Shown: positions 1 to 11,616, counted from the first letter of the stretch. The stretch is DNA of 64,000 bases from Enterovibrio coralii (GCF_001559595.1 NZ_LNTY01000022.1:1-64000); one strand, 5' to 3'. The notes: a model not told the origin generated them from the sequence alone. Translations and numbers: made by a program.

Positions 1-152
1 AAGAAGCCTCGCTAGAAATAGCGGGGCTTTTTATCGTTTAAAGAAAACTTGGGACTCTCACGAGCCTTTGGCTTGAGTCCCGCTGGTGCGCCAGCCCGGC
101 CGTTCCGCCACTTATTAAGAAGCCTCGCTAGCAATAGCAGGGCTTTCTTTCG
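1..152 (+). repeat. duplicated tRNA-tail/terminator unit
   Basis: Two near-identical units lie at about 1-36 and 117-152. Each starts AAGAAGCCTCGCTAG and forms a hairpin followed by a T-rich tract, like the spacer-terminators that follow tRNA genes in Vibrionaceae. Between them are inverted repeats (GGGACTC...GAGTCCC at about 51-81 and GCTGG...CCAGC at about 82-95), and a CCA ends at 110 just before the second unit. This looks like the decayed tail of a tRNA copy left by tandem duplication. I cannot fold a complete tRNA here. Confidence 0.5.
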
Positions 153-363
153 TCTGCGATAAAGTAATTTTCCACACCACAACAACCCTCAGATCTCACA
201 TCCCAGTTGTGTCTGTATCATGTTCAACGACGGCAACCTTCGAGTTCTTCCTAGCGATCGCACACTGCCTTGGTTTTTAGATGATAAAACAATCATTTAT
301 GTAGAGATCTGAGTCACGCTATCATTAGTTCGCTGAATTTTAAGTATTTATAATGTTAGTATT
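153..363. other. intergenic stretch, candidate promoter only
   Basis: No gene was seen. A good -10 hexamer, TATAAT, lies at 349-354 with a weak -35 (TTAGTT, 325-330). It would start a transcript at about 361, directly at the small ORF that begins at 364. The rest is AT-rich spacer between tRNA-associated repeats. Confidence 0.35.
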
Positions 364-531
364 ATGTATGATTTGTTCGGCAACAGCAGAAACGATGAAA
401 AGTCCAATAATGGATATTTAGGAGGCTTTTCGAACTATCGTTCACGATCTCAATTTCGGGACGAAATGACGTTTTTTTGTCGCGTTACTATGGATATGAC
501 AGACGATATTTGGAGAGCTTCTTATGGGTGA
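364..531 (+). CDS. hypothetical 55-residue protein
   Basis: An open frame of 55 codons runs from ATG 364 to TGA 529-531. The product is hydrophilic, rich in Asn, Ser, Arg and Asp, with no signal peptide or membrane segment and no family I recognise. No convincing ribosome-binding site precedes it, although a TATAAT box sits just upstream, so it might be leaderless. Its stop overlaps the start codon of the next small ORF (ATG 524), an arrangement typical of translational coupling. It could equally be a chance ORF or the leader region of that gene. Confidence 0.3.
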   Translation: MYDLFGNSRNDEKSNNGYLGGFSNYRSRSQFRDEMTFFCRVTMDMTDDIWRASYG

Positions 532-655
532 TCTATCAGCCTTAATTCAGATGACTTTACTTTGTACAGCAGTCGCAACTGCGGTGGCTGCACCTGCGGT
601 TATTGCTTTGCTGGCTTTTAACAAGTACAAGCAGAAACTTGCTGAAAAATCATAA
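524..655 (+). CDS. hypothetical 43-residue membrane peptide
   Basis: The frame starts MGDLSALIQM and continues into an Ala/Val/Leu-rich hydrophobic stretch at about residues 11-33. It ends in a Lys-rich tail (NKYKQKLAEKS), so a single membrane-spanning peptide is predicted, with the basic tail probably cytoplasmic. A GGAG ribosome-binding site lies at 512-515, eight bases before ATG 524, which supports translation. The start overlaps the stop of the 55-codon ORF at 364. It sits in an islet between tRNA-associated repeats. Function unknown; size and shape resemble small membrane regulators, type I toxins or phage coat peptides, but nothing decides among these. Confidence 0.5.
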   Translation: MGDLSALIQMTLLCTAVATAVAAPAVIALLAFNKYKQKLAEKS

Positions 656-741
656 TATTGCTCGAGATATGTTCAGTTGGAACACTCCTTAGCATTATCT
701 TCTAGCATTTTGCCAAAATGTCGCTAGAATGGCGTCCATAT

Positions 742-818
<77 letters not shown>

Positions 819-823
819 CATTT

Positions 824-856
824 AAAGCCTCAGCAGAAATGCTGGGGCTTTTTCGT
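824..856 (+). terminator. tRNA-Trp terminator
   Basis: AAAGCCTCAGC-AGAAAT-GCTGGGGCTTTTT forms a GC-rich hairpin with a T tract six bases after the tRNA CCA end. A diverged second copy follows at about 918-966. Confidence 0.8.
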
Positions 857-917
857 ATCTGTGATTTGGCACAGCATTCTGGCTGGGGTGTTATTCTGCT
901 TGTTGGCCAAGCTAGGC

Positions 918-966
918 GTTAAAGCCTCAGACTGCGCGTCCCGGCAGAAATGCCGCGGCTTTTTCG
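918..966 (+). repeat. second diverged copy of tRNA-tail terminator
   Basis: The segment repeats the elements of 824-860 (TTAAAGCCTCAG, CAGAAATGC, GGCTTTTTCGTA followed by TCTG), with an extra GC-rich insertion and an inner CGGCAGAAATGCCG hairpin. The roughly 95-bp spacing suggests that a tandem tRNA-plus-tail unit was duplicated and its tRNA body then lost. Confidence 0.5.
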
Positions 967-1118
967 TAATCTGGCGTTTAGAGTTTGCGCCGCTGTTATC
1001 GCGTTTCCCTTTCCTTCTCATTCCTGCGCAAAACTTATTATTCCATTTATCGCTTTAGCGCTCTCTGATTTAAGGGCGTATGATATGCCTACTTAAAAAT
1101 CCACCACGGTTACAGATA

Positions 1119-1502
1119 ATGAATCAAGCCATACTACTGCTCTATATTGGGCTTGGCGGCGCATTCGGTGCCTGCTCTCGCTACTTAATCTCTGAACTTT
1201 GCGTCATGCTGATGGGAAGGGGATTTCCATATGGAACACTGACAGTGAACGTGGTTGGTTCGTTTATTATGGGTCTTCTCGTCGCAGGTCTCGAACAAGA
1301 AACCTTCGGCCCTGGCCCTTGGCGTCATCTGATCGGTCTGGGCTTTCTCGGTGCATTGACGACCTTCTCAACCTTCTCGATGGACAATGTGTTGCTGCTG
1401 CAACAAGGTGAATGGTTCAAGATGGGACTGAACATCATCCTTAACGTTGTGGTCTGTATTTTTGCTGCGTGGGCGGGTTTTCAGTTACTAATGCGCGGTT
1501 AA
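1119..1502 (+). CDS. crcB: fluoride ion channel CrcB
   Basis: A small inner-membrane protein of the CrcB/Fluc family, which exports toxic fluoride as a dual-topology dimer. From ATG 1119 it is 127 residues, the usual family length, with four hydrophobic segments. Family motifs are GGAFGACSRY (13-22), GTLTVNVVGSF (39-49, including the conserved Asn) and GALTTFSTFS (78-87, the phenylalanine-box and sodium-site region). An ATG at 1080 would add 13 unmatched residues, so I prefer 1119, although neither start has a strong ribosome-binding site. It stands alone between the tRNA-Trp region and the thiamine riboswitch. I saw no fluoride riboswitch upstream. Confidence 0.93.
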   Translation: MNQAILLLYIGLGGAFGACSRYLISELCVMLMGRGFPYGTLTVNVVGSFIMGLLVAGLEQETFGPGPWRHLIGLGFLGALTTFSTFSMDNVLLLQQGEWFKMGLNIILNVVVCIFAAWAGFQLLMRG

Positions 1503-1557
1503 TCACGTCATCAATTGTTGAGATGATGTAAAGCATTTCTTATACTGCGGTTTGATA

Positions 1558-1638
1558 CTTGTCGGAGTGCCATTTGGCTGAGACGCGAAAGCGGGATCCG
1601 TTGAACCTGATCAGGCTAATACCTGCGAAGGGAACAAG
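1558..1638 (+). promoter_or_regulatory. TPP riboswitch (THI element)
   Basis: The segment has the hallmarks of the thiamine pyrophosphate aptamer. P1 is closed by CTTG (1558) and CAAG (ending 1638). The conserved GGAGTGCC, GGCTGAGA and ACCTGATCAGG blocks are present, followed by TAATACCTGCGAAGGGAA. It lies about 130 bases before thiC and is expected to switch off the thiCEFSGH operon when TPP is abundant. No classical intrinsic terminator is obvious before thiC. A small hairpin next to the thiC GGAG (about 1743-1757) would fit control of translation, which is inferred. Confidence 0.96.
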
Positions 1639-1686
1639 AGAAAATGTGTTGTGAGTGCACAGCGAAAATTAGATAAGACAGAATAG

Positions 1687-3683
<1,997 letters not shown>

Positions 3684-3692
3684 GGAGGAGGT

Positions 3693-4357
3693 ATGAAACC
3701 TTCTTTAAGCTTTGCGCGCATGGAGGGGGGCATTGGCCCCCTGTATCCGGTCGTCGATGATGTGGCCTTGTTAAAGCGTTTGTTGGCGTTTGGTGTCAAA
3801 ACGGTGCAGCTTCGGGTGAAAGACCCGGAGCATCCCCAGTTGGATGCCATGATCCAAGAAGCCGTGAACTGTGGAAAACTCTGCGGTGCGCAGGTGTTTA
3901 TCAATGATCACTGGCAGAAAGCTTTGGCTGCAGGCGCATATGGGATCCACCTTGGGCAGGACGATCTTAAAACCGCGGATCTGGCGGCGATCGCCAACGC
4001 GGGGATCCGTCTTGGCGTATCGACACGCACGGCTGACGAGCTGGACTTAGCTTGGCTATTCATCCTAGCTATGTCGCGATTGGTCATATTTTTCCGACAC
4101 CTACCAAGCAGATGCCTACGCCACCACAAGGCGTGGCGCAGCTCGCCAAGCACCTGAAAACCGTGAACGGACAAGTGCCAACGGTCGCGATTGGCGGCCT
4201 TGATTTGTCTGTGGTGTCAGAGGTGTGGCAAACCGGCGTGGACGCAGTGGCTGTGGTACGTGCGGTGACCCAATCCTGTGACTTGGCGGCTACGTTGCAA
4301 TCTTTCGCTGAAATCTTGAATGAGGAAGCGCGCCATGGCGAAGCAACCGCTCTCTGA
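3693..4357 (+). CDS. thiE: thiamine-phosphate synthase ThiE (frame broken once)
   Basis: ThiE joins hydroxymethylpyrimidine diphosphate and carboxylated thiazole phosphate to make thiamine phosphate. Recognisable TIM-barrel motifs are TVQLRVKD, FINDHWQKAL, GIHLGQDDL, GHIFPTPTKQMP and VAIGG (phosphate loop). AAGGAGGAGG precedes ATG 3693 and follows the thiC stop by nine bases. The frame changes near 4051: GCTTG should read GCTTTG to give the LALAIHPSY segment, so one T is missing. With the repair it is about 221 residues, normal for the family. Its 3' end overlaps the thiF start at 4335. Confidence 0.92.
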
Positions 4358-5124
4358 TCAGGCGTTTCAGCGTTATAGCCGACAGATCATGCTCTCGGAA
4401 TGGGGCGAAGACAATCAAAGCGCCTTGGCCAATGCAAGGTGCTGATTGTCGGGTGTGGCGGCCTTGGCACGGCTGCAGGTTTGTACCTTGCCGGAGCGGG
4501 GGTGGGACAGCTTGTGTTGGCCGACGACGACGAGTTGGAACTGTCCAATCTTCCTCGTCAGGTGGCCTATCGTGAACGCGACCTTGGTAGTCACAAAGCA
4601 AAGGCACTGGCAGCGCAATTGTCAGCACTCAATAGTGACAGCCGTTGCCGCGTCGTCGCCAGACGTTTAAGCGGTATGTCCTTGTCATTGGAGGTGTCGC
4701 TCGCGGATGTGGTGCTTGATTGCAGTGACAACATGCAAACCAGACAAGCCGTGAATAAGGCCTGCGCAGAGAATCGCAAACCGCTCGTTGCCGGTGCGGC
4801 TATCGGTTGGCAAGGGCAATTGATGGTGTTCGATTTCTCTCGCACCTCATCGCCTTGTTATCACTGTCTGTTTCCCGCCAATGAAGAGCTGCGCCGCGAA
4901 ACTGCCAAAGTGCGGGAGTGGTGGGCCCGGTTGTCGGTGCCATCGGTAACTTTCAGGCGTTAGAAGCGTTAAAGCTTTTGATGAACCAGAGCCAGTCCCA
5001 ATCGTCTTTTTATCAGTTAGATGGCAAAACGCTAAGTTTGCGCTCGATGAAGGTGCCTTCCGATCCGACCTGCAGCGTCTGCCAGTGTGTGAATACGGAG
5101 GTGCCAGATGCAGATTTGGCTTAA
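4335..5124 (+). CDS. thiF: sulfur-carrier adenylyltransferase ThiF (frame broken twice)
   Basis: ThiF adenylates the C-terminal Gly-Gly of ThiS before sulfur transfer, in thiazole synthesis. The E1-like nucleotide-binding motif VLIVGCGGLGTA and the DDDELELSNLPRQ segment are clear, as are CYHC for zinc and GVVGPVVGAIG further on. I place the start at ATG 4335 (GAGGAA just upstream, inside the end of thiE), because FQRYSRQIML is the usual ThiF N-terminus. Two single-base losses break the frame: near 4436 (GCAAGG for GCAAAGG) and near 4910, before GVVGP. Repaired length is about 263 residues. The stop overlaps thiS. Confidence 0.9.
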
Positions 5125-5308
5125 TGAACAGGCGTATTCGCCGTCTGCTGCCACCAACTTGTTGGCGTTGGTAGCCGAATTGGCGTTACCCGAAAAGGCC
5201 GTCGCTATCGCCATTGATGGTGACATTATTCCCCGTAGCCAGTGGCAGGAAACCGCGCTGACCGACGGAATTCAGGTTGCAGTATTCCAGGCGATTGCTG
5301 GAGGTTAG
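5108..5308 (+). CDS. thiS: sulfur carrier protein ThiS
   Basis: A 66-residue ubiquitin-fold protein that ends in the diagnostic Gly-Gly, which is adenylated by ThiF and becomes a thiocarboxylate donating sulfur to ThiG. It begins [10 protein letters not shown], and the start overlaps the end of thiF by 17 bases, with GGAGGTGCC as ribosome-binding site. The stop is followed directly by thiG. Size and C-terminus are normal for ThiS. Confidence 0.95.
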   Translation: MQIWLNEQAYSPSAATNLLALVAELALPEKAVAIAIDGDIIPRSQWQETALTDGIQVAVFQAIAGG

Positions 5309-5310
5309 TC

Positions 5311-6081
5311 ATGTTAAAGATTGCCGATAAAACCTTTTCTTCCCGTTTGTTTACCGGAACGGGCAAATTCTCGGGCACCCAAATGATGGCCGAGAGCCTG
5401 ATTGCCAGTGGCTCTGAACTGGTGACTATGGCGTTAAAACGCGTGGATATCCAAAACCGTGACGATGACATCCTTTCACCCCTCATTGCCTCTGGCGTCA
5501 ATTTGTTGCCAAACACCTCAGGGGCAAAGACGGCGAAAGAAGCGATTTTCGCAGCAAGATTGGCGCGCGAAGCCTTGGGCACCAACTGGCTGAAGCTGGA
5601 AATTCACCCGGATCCGAAATACCTCATGCCGGACCCGATTGAGACACTCAAAGCCGCGGAAGCTTTGGTCAAAGAAGGCTTTGTGGTGCTGCCATACTGT
5701 CATGCTGATCCTGTGCTGTGTAAGCATCTGGAAGAGGTTGGCTGCGCGGCAGTAATGCCGCTTGGCGCGCCCATTGGCAGTAACAAAGGTCTCGCGTCTC
5801 GCGATTTTCTCGACATCATCATCGATCAAGCTAAGGTTCCTGTGGTGGTTGATGCGGGGATTGGCGCGCCGTCTCATGCTGCAGAAGCGATGGAAAAAGG
5901 GGCCGATGCGGTGTTGGTGAACACGGCGATTGCGGCGGCAGCGAACCCCGTTGCGATGGCGAAAGCTTTCAAGATGGCCGTGGAAGCAGGGCGTATGGCT
6001 TATGAAGCGGGACTGGCCGGTCAGGTCAGGCATGCGGTGGCTTCGAGCCCATTAACGGCTTTCCTTGATGAGCTGGCATAA
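5311..6081 (+). CDS. thiG: thiazole synthase ThiG
   Basis: ThiG condenses 1-deoxy-xylulose 5-phosphate, dehydroglycine and ThiS thiocarboxylate into the thiazole phosphate of thiamine. From ATG 5311 it has 256 residues, as expected, with GGAGG just upstream and the preceding thiS stop two bases away. The motif LKLEIHPD carries the Schiff-base lysine. [28 protein letters not shown] and [12 protein letters not shown] follow as in known ThiG barrels. An in-frame start at 5242 lies inside thiS and was rejected. The frame is intact. Confidence 0.95.
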   Translation: MLKIADKTFSSRLFTGTGKFSGTQMMAESLIASGSELVTMALKRVDIQNRDDDILSPLIASGVNLLPNTSGAKTAKEAIFAARLAREALGTNWLKLEIHPDPKYLMPDPIETLKAAEALVKEGFVVLPYCHADPVLCKHLEEVGCAAVMPLGAPIGSNKGLASRDFLDIIIDQAKVPVVVDAGIGAPSHAAEAMEKGADAVLVNTAIAAAANPVAMAKAFKMAVEAGRMAYEAGLAGQVRHAVASSPLTAFLDELA

Positions 6082-6095
6082 AGGTGGAGACAGGG

Positions 6096-7221
6096 ATGAG
6101 TTTTTCAACATTTTGGGAAACGCAGGATTGGGATGATATCCGTTTGTCCATCGGCGCAAAGACAGAGGCCGATGTGCTTCGCGCGTTGGCGAAACCAAAG
6201 CGCGATTTGGAGGATTTCAAAGCCCTGATTTCTCCGGCGGCAGACGCACACTTAGAAGCCATGGCACAGCAAGCGGCCGCGTTAACCCGCCGCCGTTTCG
6301 GCTATACGGTCAATTTTTACGTACCGCTCTATCTCTCCAACCTGTGTGCCAATGCGTGCACTTACTGCGGCTTTTCAATGGAAAACCGCATCAAGCGCCG
6401 CACCTTGTCGGTCGATGACATTGAGCGTGAATGCAATGCCATCAAAGCCATGCACTTTGACAGCATTTTGCTGGTCACAGGCGAGCACCAAACCAAAGTG
6501 GGTATGGCGTATTTTCGGGAGGCACTGCCTGCGATAAAACGCCACTTCAGTTATCTGGCGATGGAAGTGCAGCCCCTAGAAGAAGCGGAATATGCTGAGC
6601 TCAAAGGTCTCGGTTTGGACGCGGTCATGGTGTATCAGGAAACCTATAACCGGGCGACCTATGGTGAGCATCATCTCCGCGGCAACAAAACCGACTTTGC
6701 CTACCGTCTGGATACGCCTGACAGGCTGGCGCGCGCGGTATAGATAAGATTGGCATTGGTGCTTTGATTGGCTAGATGATTGGCGCACCGACAGCTTCTT
6801 CGTGGCAAGCCATTTGGATTACCTAGAGCGCACCTATTGGCGAAGCCGCTATTCTATTTCTTTCCCGAGGCTGCGGCCTTGCGAGGGCGGCTCTTCGCAA
6901 AACTTGGTGCAGCCTAAGTCGGTGATGTCTGACAGGCAATTGGTGCAGCTTATCTGCGCCTATCGTTTACTGAACCCAGAAGTGGAATTGTCGCTCTCGA
7001 CCCGAGAGTCGCCAGCGTTTCGCGACAAGGTCTTGCCGCTTGGTATCACCACCATGTCAGCGGCATCCAAAACCCAACCGGGTGGCTATGCGGATGATGT
7101 GCCTGAACTTGAGCAGTTTGAAGTGTCAGACGAGCGCAGTGCGGCGGCGGTCGCGCAGGCGGTCAAAGCGGCAGGGTTTGAAGTCGTCTGGAAAGACTGG
7201 GACCCGAGCTATTCCGGGTAA
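6096..7221 (+). CDS. thiH: 2-iminoacetate synthase ThiH (frame broken twice)
   Basis: ThiH is a radical-SAM tyrosine lyase that gives dehydroglycine for thiazole assembly with ThiG. The cluster motif CANACTYCGFS is present (about 6346-6378), along with MEVQPLEEAEY, VYQETYN and, near the end, STRESPAFRD. The start ATG 6096 follows AGGTGGAGACAGGG; a GTG at 6084 is less likely. Two single-base losses break it: near 6737 (GCGGTATAG for GCGGGTATAG) and near 6772 (GGCTAG for GGCCTAG). Adding both bases restores GIDKIGIGALIGLDDWR. Repaired length is about 375 residues. Last gene of the operon, followed by a terminator. Confidence 0.92.
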
Positions 7222-7233
7222 TGGCTTCAAAAT

Positions 7234-7266
7234 AAAAAAGAGCACCTTACGGTGCTCTTTTCTTTT
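7234..7266. terminator. bidirectional terminator between thiH and the M24 peptidase
   Basis: AAAGAGCACC (7237-7246), loop TTAC, then GGTGCTCTTT (7251-7260), with A and T runs on the two sides. It can stop the thi operon on the plus strand and the converging aminopeptidase gene on the minus strand. Confidence 0.9.
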
Positions 7267-7281
7267 ACGAGTGTGTATTGC

Positions 7282-9068
7282 TTAGCGAGATAGCGGTGCA
7301 GTGGCTTGCTCAAGCCATGCCAGATCGCCACCGTCCAATGCTGGGCTCACGTCCTGCCACACTTTCTGGTGGTACTCATTCCACCATGCGATTTCGCTGT
7401 CAGTTAGCAAAGAGACATCCACCAAGCGACGGTCAATAGGTGCACGCGTCAGTGACTCAAAGCCGAGCATTGTCATGTCGCCAGCGGTTGGTACTTCCAC
7501 CACCAACTCAAGGTTTTCGATTCGGATGCCGAATGCATCTGCACGGTAGTACCCTGGCTCGTTCGACAGCACCATACCTGGCAGCAATGCCACGGTATTT
7601 GGCGCTTTGGCGATTCGTTGAGGGCCTTCGTGAACACTCAGGAAGTGACCGACGCCGTGGCCTGTGCCGTGGTCGTAGTCAAAGCCATGTGCCACAAGTG
7701 TTGGCGTGCCAATGCATCCAGTTGGCTGCCAGCGGTACCTTTCGGGAAGCGTGCTGTTGCCAGCGCGATGTGGCCTTTCAACACCAGTGTGAAGGTGGTT
7801 TTTACGTCTGCGTCGCATTCGCCAATGGCAATCGTGCGGGTGATGTCGGTGGTGCCGTCTGGGTACTGACCGCCTGAGTCCACCAAGTACACATTGTTCA
7901 GCTCTAGGCTGCTTGGTGCAGGTTGGTTTAGGTGGTTGTAGTGACACATAGCGGCGTTGCCACCTGCCGCTGAGATGGTGTCAAAGCTCAGATCGGCCAA
8001 GGTCTCGTCTTGCTCGCGGAAGCTGTAGAGCTTGTCCGAAAGTTCAGCTTCATTCGCCAGATTGCCTTCGGCAACCTCGCTATCCAGCCATGCAAGGAAA
8101 CGGCTCACGGCCACGCCATCGCGTACGTGTGAGGCTTTCATGCCCGCAATTTCGGTCGCGTTTTTAGCCGCTTTTGGCAACATGCACGGGTCAGCTGCGT
8201 GTTTGATGTCTGCGCCGTTTTGACTCAGCACTTGGCTTGCCCACGCGTTGCTGGTCATAGGGTCAACCATAACGGTTTTGCCGCTAAATGCAGCCAGTGT
8301 AGAGGCCATCTCATCTGGTGAAGCCACGGTAACACCCGCGCCAACGTGTGCCCCAAAACCCTCTGGTAGACGGCTTGGGTCGATAAACAGTGTGACATCG
8401 CCATTGGCTTGGACAATCGCGCTTGATAGCAGCACAGGCAGGCGAGAGACATCGCCACCACGGATGTTCAGCAGCCAGCAAATGCTGTCCAATTGGCTCA
8501 GCAGTGCCGCATCTGCGCCTGCTTTTGCAATCACTTCACCGATTTGTGCGCGTTTCTCCGCGCTGCCTTGGCCAACAAGCGCATTGCCCATCAAGCGTGC
8601 TTGGGTCAGTAATGGTGCTGGACGGTCGTGCCACAGCGAATCGATAGGGTTGCTATCAATAAGTGCAAGTATCAGCTTGCCATCCACGGTTTGCTCAGCA
8701 TTGCTTAGCCAGTTTGCGCTGTGGAGGCGGGTATCAACGGCCACTTTGCTGCCAGTTGCCAGATTGCCTTGTAGCCATTGCAGCGCAGGCTCTTCAATCA
8801 GGTGGCGGTATTCGAAAATCTCACCCGGCACTTGCTTGCGAACTTGTACCGTGTAGCGACCATCGACAAACACGGCAGCCTTTTCACGGGTGATCACGGC
8901 TGCACCGGCAGAGCCTGTGAAACCAGTGACCCAATGGAGGCGCTCGTTGTGCGCAGGAATGTACTCTCCAAGAAATTCGTCTTCATGCGGAATGATCAGT
9001 GCGTCCAGTGCGTGATCGTCCAGCCAGCGTCTCAATGCATCGACGCGTTCAGCAATAATGGCGTGCAT
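7282..9068 (-). CDS. Xaa-Pro aminopeptidase, long M24B type (frame broken once)
   Basis: A cytosolic metallopeptidase of the M24B family that removes an N-terminal residue preceding proline. At about 596 residues it is the long, three-domain form related to eukaryotic XPNPEP1, not the 440-residue E. coli PepP. Metal-binding motifs are VDSGGQYPDGTTDITRT (two Asp), GTGHGVGHFLSVHEGP (His), LSNEPGYY (Glu) and ENLELV (Glu). One G is lost near 7692 (minus-strand TGGCAC for TGGGCAC); repair gives QHLWAHGFDYDHGTGHG. Start ATG 9068, with AGGACG close upstream on the minus strand. Confidence 0.88.
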
Positions 9069-9163
9069 TTGTCGTCCTATTGGTAATACCTGCCGCTATT
9101 CATCCGCGAATGGGGTGAGGGCGACAGGTATGGGTAAGAAACCTTGTATGTAGATAGCATAAG

Positions 9164-10132
9164 CTATCTGTTTTCCTCAGCCGCTGCAATTTCCGTCATA
9201 TGTCGACAACGCGAAATAATTAACTGCCGCAACCATTGGTGGCCGGGATCATTTTGCTGGCTTTGATGCCAGAACAAGGTATATGCCATTGGCGGCAGCG
9301 GTGTGGGTAATGGCAGCACCTGCAAATTGAGCTGTTTGGCGACCGCGTTGGCAAAGTGCGACGGTGAGGTGAAAACCAAATCCGTGTGGGTACAAAGGCT
9401 CGCGGCACTGTTGAAATCCGGTACATACATGGCAATGTCGCGGTCGAGACCTAGCTCTGCCAGTTTGTAATCGAGCAACCAGCGATCGCTACCATCGCAA
9501 CGTACCTGCACATGACGCTGTTTGAGGTAGGCGTCGAGATCCCAAGGTCTATCCAACACGGGATGGCCTTTTCTCACGATCACGCGCTGGTGGTCTTGGT
9601 ACAACTCTTCATAAATGATGCCTTTGGGTGGCATCAGCGTCAGCATGGCATCGGCAGGGTTTAAATCCTTGCCTGTGATGCCAAAGTCCACTTCGCCTCG
9701 CGCCATGGCATCGAAAGTATGACGACCCCAGGCTTCGGTATACAGGGTGATCGACGGTGCGGCATCGAGAATTTCGCCGAGAAACCGTGGCATGAGCAGC
9801 GGATAAGAGCTTTCCACTAAGGACAAGTGAAAGCGTCTGTCGCTGGTGGCGGGGTCAAATTCATCCGAAATCGTCAGCCCTTCCACATGTTGCAGCAGAT
9901 TCTTCAGCCCCGGCTTGAGCGATAGGGCTTTCGGCGTTGGGTGTAAGCCACGGGACGTGCGGTTAAACAGTGGGTCATCGAATTGCTCACGCAATTTGCC
10001 AAGGTTCTTGCTGACCGCCGACTGGCTCAGGTGCAGCCGTTGAGAGGCGCGGGTGACATTGCACTCTTCTAAAAGGACATGCAGGCAAATCAGCAAACTG
10101 AGGTCATAACGGAGCAGTTGATTGAGGTTCAT
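9164..10132 (-). CDS. LysR-family transcriptional regulator
   Basis: A 322-residue LysR regulator. An N-terminal winged helix-turn-helix covers about residues 8-65 (VTRASQRLHLSQSAVSKNLG is the recognition region), followed by a substrate-binding domain. FDDPLFNRTSRGLHPTPKA is the usual hinge of NodD/LeuO-like members. It is divergent from the Bcr/CflA-type exporter that starts at 10232, with about 100 bp between start codons, so it probably controls that exporter and itself. The effector is unknown. Alternative: a regulator of a distant target. Confidence 0.88.
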   Translation of the reverse strand: MNLNQLLRYDLSLLICLHVLLEECNVTRASQRLHLSQSAVSKNLGKLREQFDDPLFNRTSRGLHPTPKALSLKPGLKNLLQHVEGLTISDEFDPATSDRRFHLSLVESSYPLLMPRFLGEILDAAPSITLYTEAWGRHTFDAMARGEVDFGITGKDLNPADAMLTLMPPKGIIYEELYQDHQRVIVRKGHPVLDRPWDLDAYLKQRHVQVRCDGSDRWLLDYKLAELGLDRDIAMYVPDFNSAASLCTHTDLVFTSPSHFANAVAKQLNLQVLPLPTPLPPMAYTLFWHQSQQNDPGHQWLRQLIISRCRHMTEIAAAEENR

Positions 10133-10231
10133 TGAGTGTTATTCCATAAGGGAATGTCTGACCTGAATATATACCATTTTTATTCATATCAAAATCTCAC
10201 TACACTCTCGGCAAATTATCAGGAGAACAGT

Positions 10232-11428
10232 ATGTCCACCCCTTCTTCAAAACCTGATAGCCGTTTAGTCGCCTTAATGGTGCTGCTGGTGCTGTTTAGC
10301 CCACTGGCTATTGATATTTATCTTCCCGCAATGCCTGTGATGGCAGAAGACCTTGGCGTTTCTGCAACCCGCATGCAAGACACCATCTCCTGGTTCTTGG
10401 TGACAATGGGATTGGGACAACTGCTGGCAGGCCCGTTGGCTGACCGCTTTGGTCGTCGTCCGGTGGCTCTAACTGGCATCGTGATTTATGCCGTAAGTGC
10501 GGGTTTAGCCTGGGTGGCCTCTTCAATGGATGCACTCTTGGCAGCGCGCCTTTTGCAAGGTGCAGGTGCTTGTGCGACCTCTGTATGTGCCTTTGCTGCG
10601 GTGCGTGACACCTTCAGCGGCAAGCGTTGTGGCCAGATGATCAGCTACCTCAATGGTGCTATCTGTTTCATTCCTGCGCTGGCCCCGTTGTTGGGTGCAT
10701 GGTTAACCGCACAGTTTGGCTGGCGTTCAAACTTCTCCTTTATGATGGCTTTTGCTGTGGTGGCGTTTGTTCTGGTGCTGACCTTGTTCCGAGAAACCCG
10801 TCCTGCTGATACTGACACAAGCGGTCCTTTACTGAGCCCTGCGCGTTACTGGTCAGTATTGAAAGAGCCTGTGTTTATCTACCACGCCATGCTGTGTCTG
10901 CTGGCGATGTCGGTCATCCTCTCTTACGTGACGTCTGCGCCAGTGCGTTTGATTAACGGTCTGGGTCTGACCATGGATGAATTCACCGTGTGGTTCGGTA
11001 TTAATGCCGCGTTCAACATCTTCGCGTCGATGACGGCTCCTAAAGTGATGGACATGATTGGCAGCCGTAAAACGCTGTATGGCGGTCTGATCACCTTAGT
11101 TTCAGGTGGCGTTTTGATGTTGTCACTGAGTCATATTCAGGCCGCGTGGGCATTTATGGTGCCAGTATTTATCTCATCTTTTGGATTTGCGTGGGTTTTA
11201 GGTTCAGCCGCAGGCAAAGCTTTGGAGCCATTTGGTCAGCGTGCAGGCACCGCAGCAGCGTTGCTAGGCCTGTTCCAAATGAGTGGTTCAGGCGTGTTGG
11301 TGAGCCTCAGTCAGCGTGTTGGTTTTAGCGAACCAGAACTGTTGGCGTTCCATATGTTCTTGATGTTACCGGGTTTATTGCTGCTTTGGTCTGCAAAAGG
11401 AAAACGCTGGCACACGGCAGAATGTTAA
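10232..11428 (+). CDS. Bcr/CflA-family MFS exporter
   Basis: A 398-residue inner-membrane major facilitator protein with about twelve hydrophobic segments. The N-terminus has the Bcr/CflA drug-resistance pattern: PLAIDIYLPAMP in helix 1 and GPLADRFGRRPV as motif A between helices 2 and 3. AGGAGA at 10221-10226 sits six bases before ATG 10232; a longer frame from 10136 lacks such a site and would start in the divergent promoter. It is divergent from the LysR gene and ends in a strong terminator. Substrate not predictable from sequence. Confidence 0.88.
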   Translation: MSTPSSKPDSRLVALMVLLVLFSPLAIDIYLPAMPVMAEDLGVSATRMQDTISWFLVTMGLGQLLAGPLADRFGRRPVALTGIVIYAVSAGLAWVASSMDALLAARLLQGAGACATSVCAFAAVRDTFSGKRCGQMISYLNGAICFIPALAPLLGAWLTAQFGWRSNFSFMMAFAVVAFVLVLTLFRETRPADTDTSGPLLSPARYWSVLKEPVFIYHAMLCLLAMSVILSYVTSAPVRLINGLGLTMDEFTVWFGINAAFNIFASMTAPKVMDMIGSRKTLYGGLITLVSGGVLMLSLSHIQAAWAFMVPVFISSFGFAWVLGSAAGKALEPFGQRAGTAAALLGLFQMSGSGVLVSLSQRVGFSEPELLAFHMFLMLPGLLLLWSAKGKRWHTAEC

Positions 11429-11501
11429 TTTCAATAAATTGAATTAAAAATAAGACGCGGAAAGCGCACGGTCTCGACAACCGAAAATACCCATTTATTT
11501 G

Positions 11502-11535
11502 CCCGCATAATTAAAATTGTGCGGGTTTTTTTTGT
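11502..11535 (+). terminator. MFS exporter terminator
   Basis: CCCGCA (11502-11507) and TGCGGG (11520-11525) form a stem, with further A-T pairs in between, followed by a run of eight Ts. Confidence 0.85.
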
Positions 11536-11616
11536 TGTTTAAACTCGAAAGGGAGTATATTTAATATGCAAAAACTCCAAATCTTTTCAAATTCCAATTA
11601 CAGGCAGTAAATAAAT

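Noticed and set aside
1021..1118. Fluoride riboswitch before crcB
   Set aside because: I looked for the conserved crcB-motif blocks and pseudoknot and could not find them.
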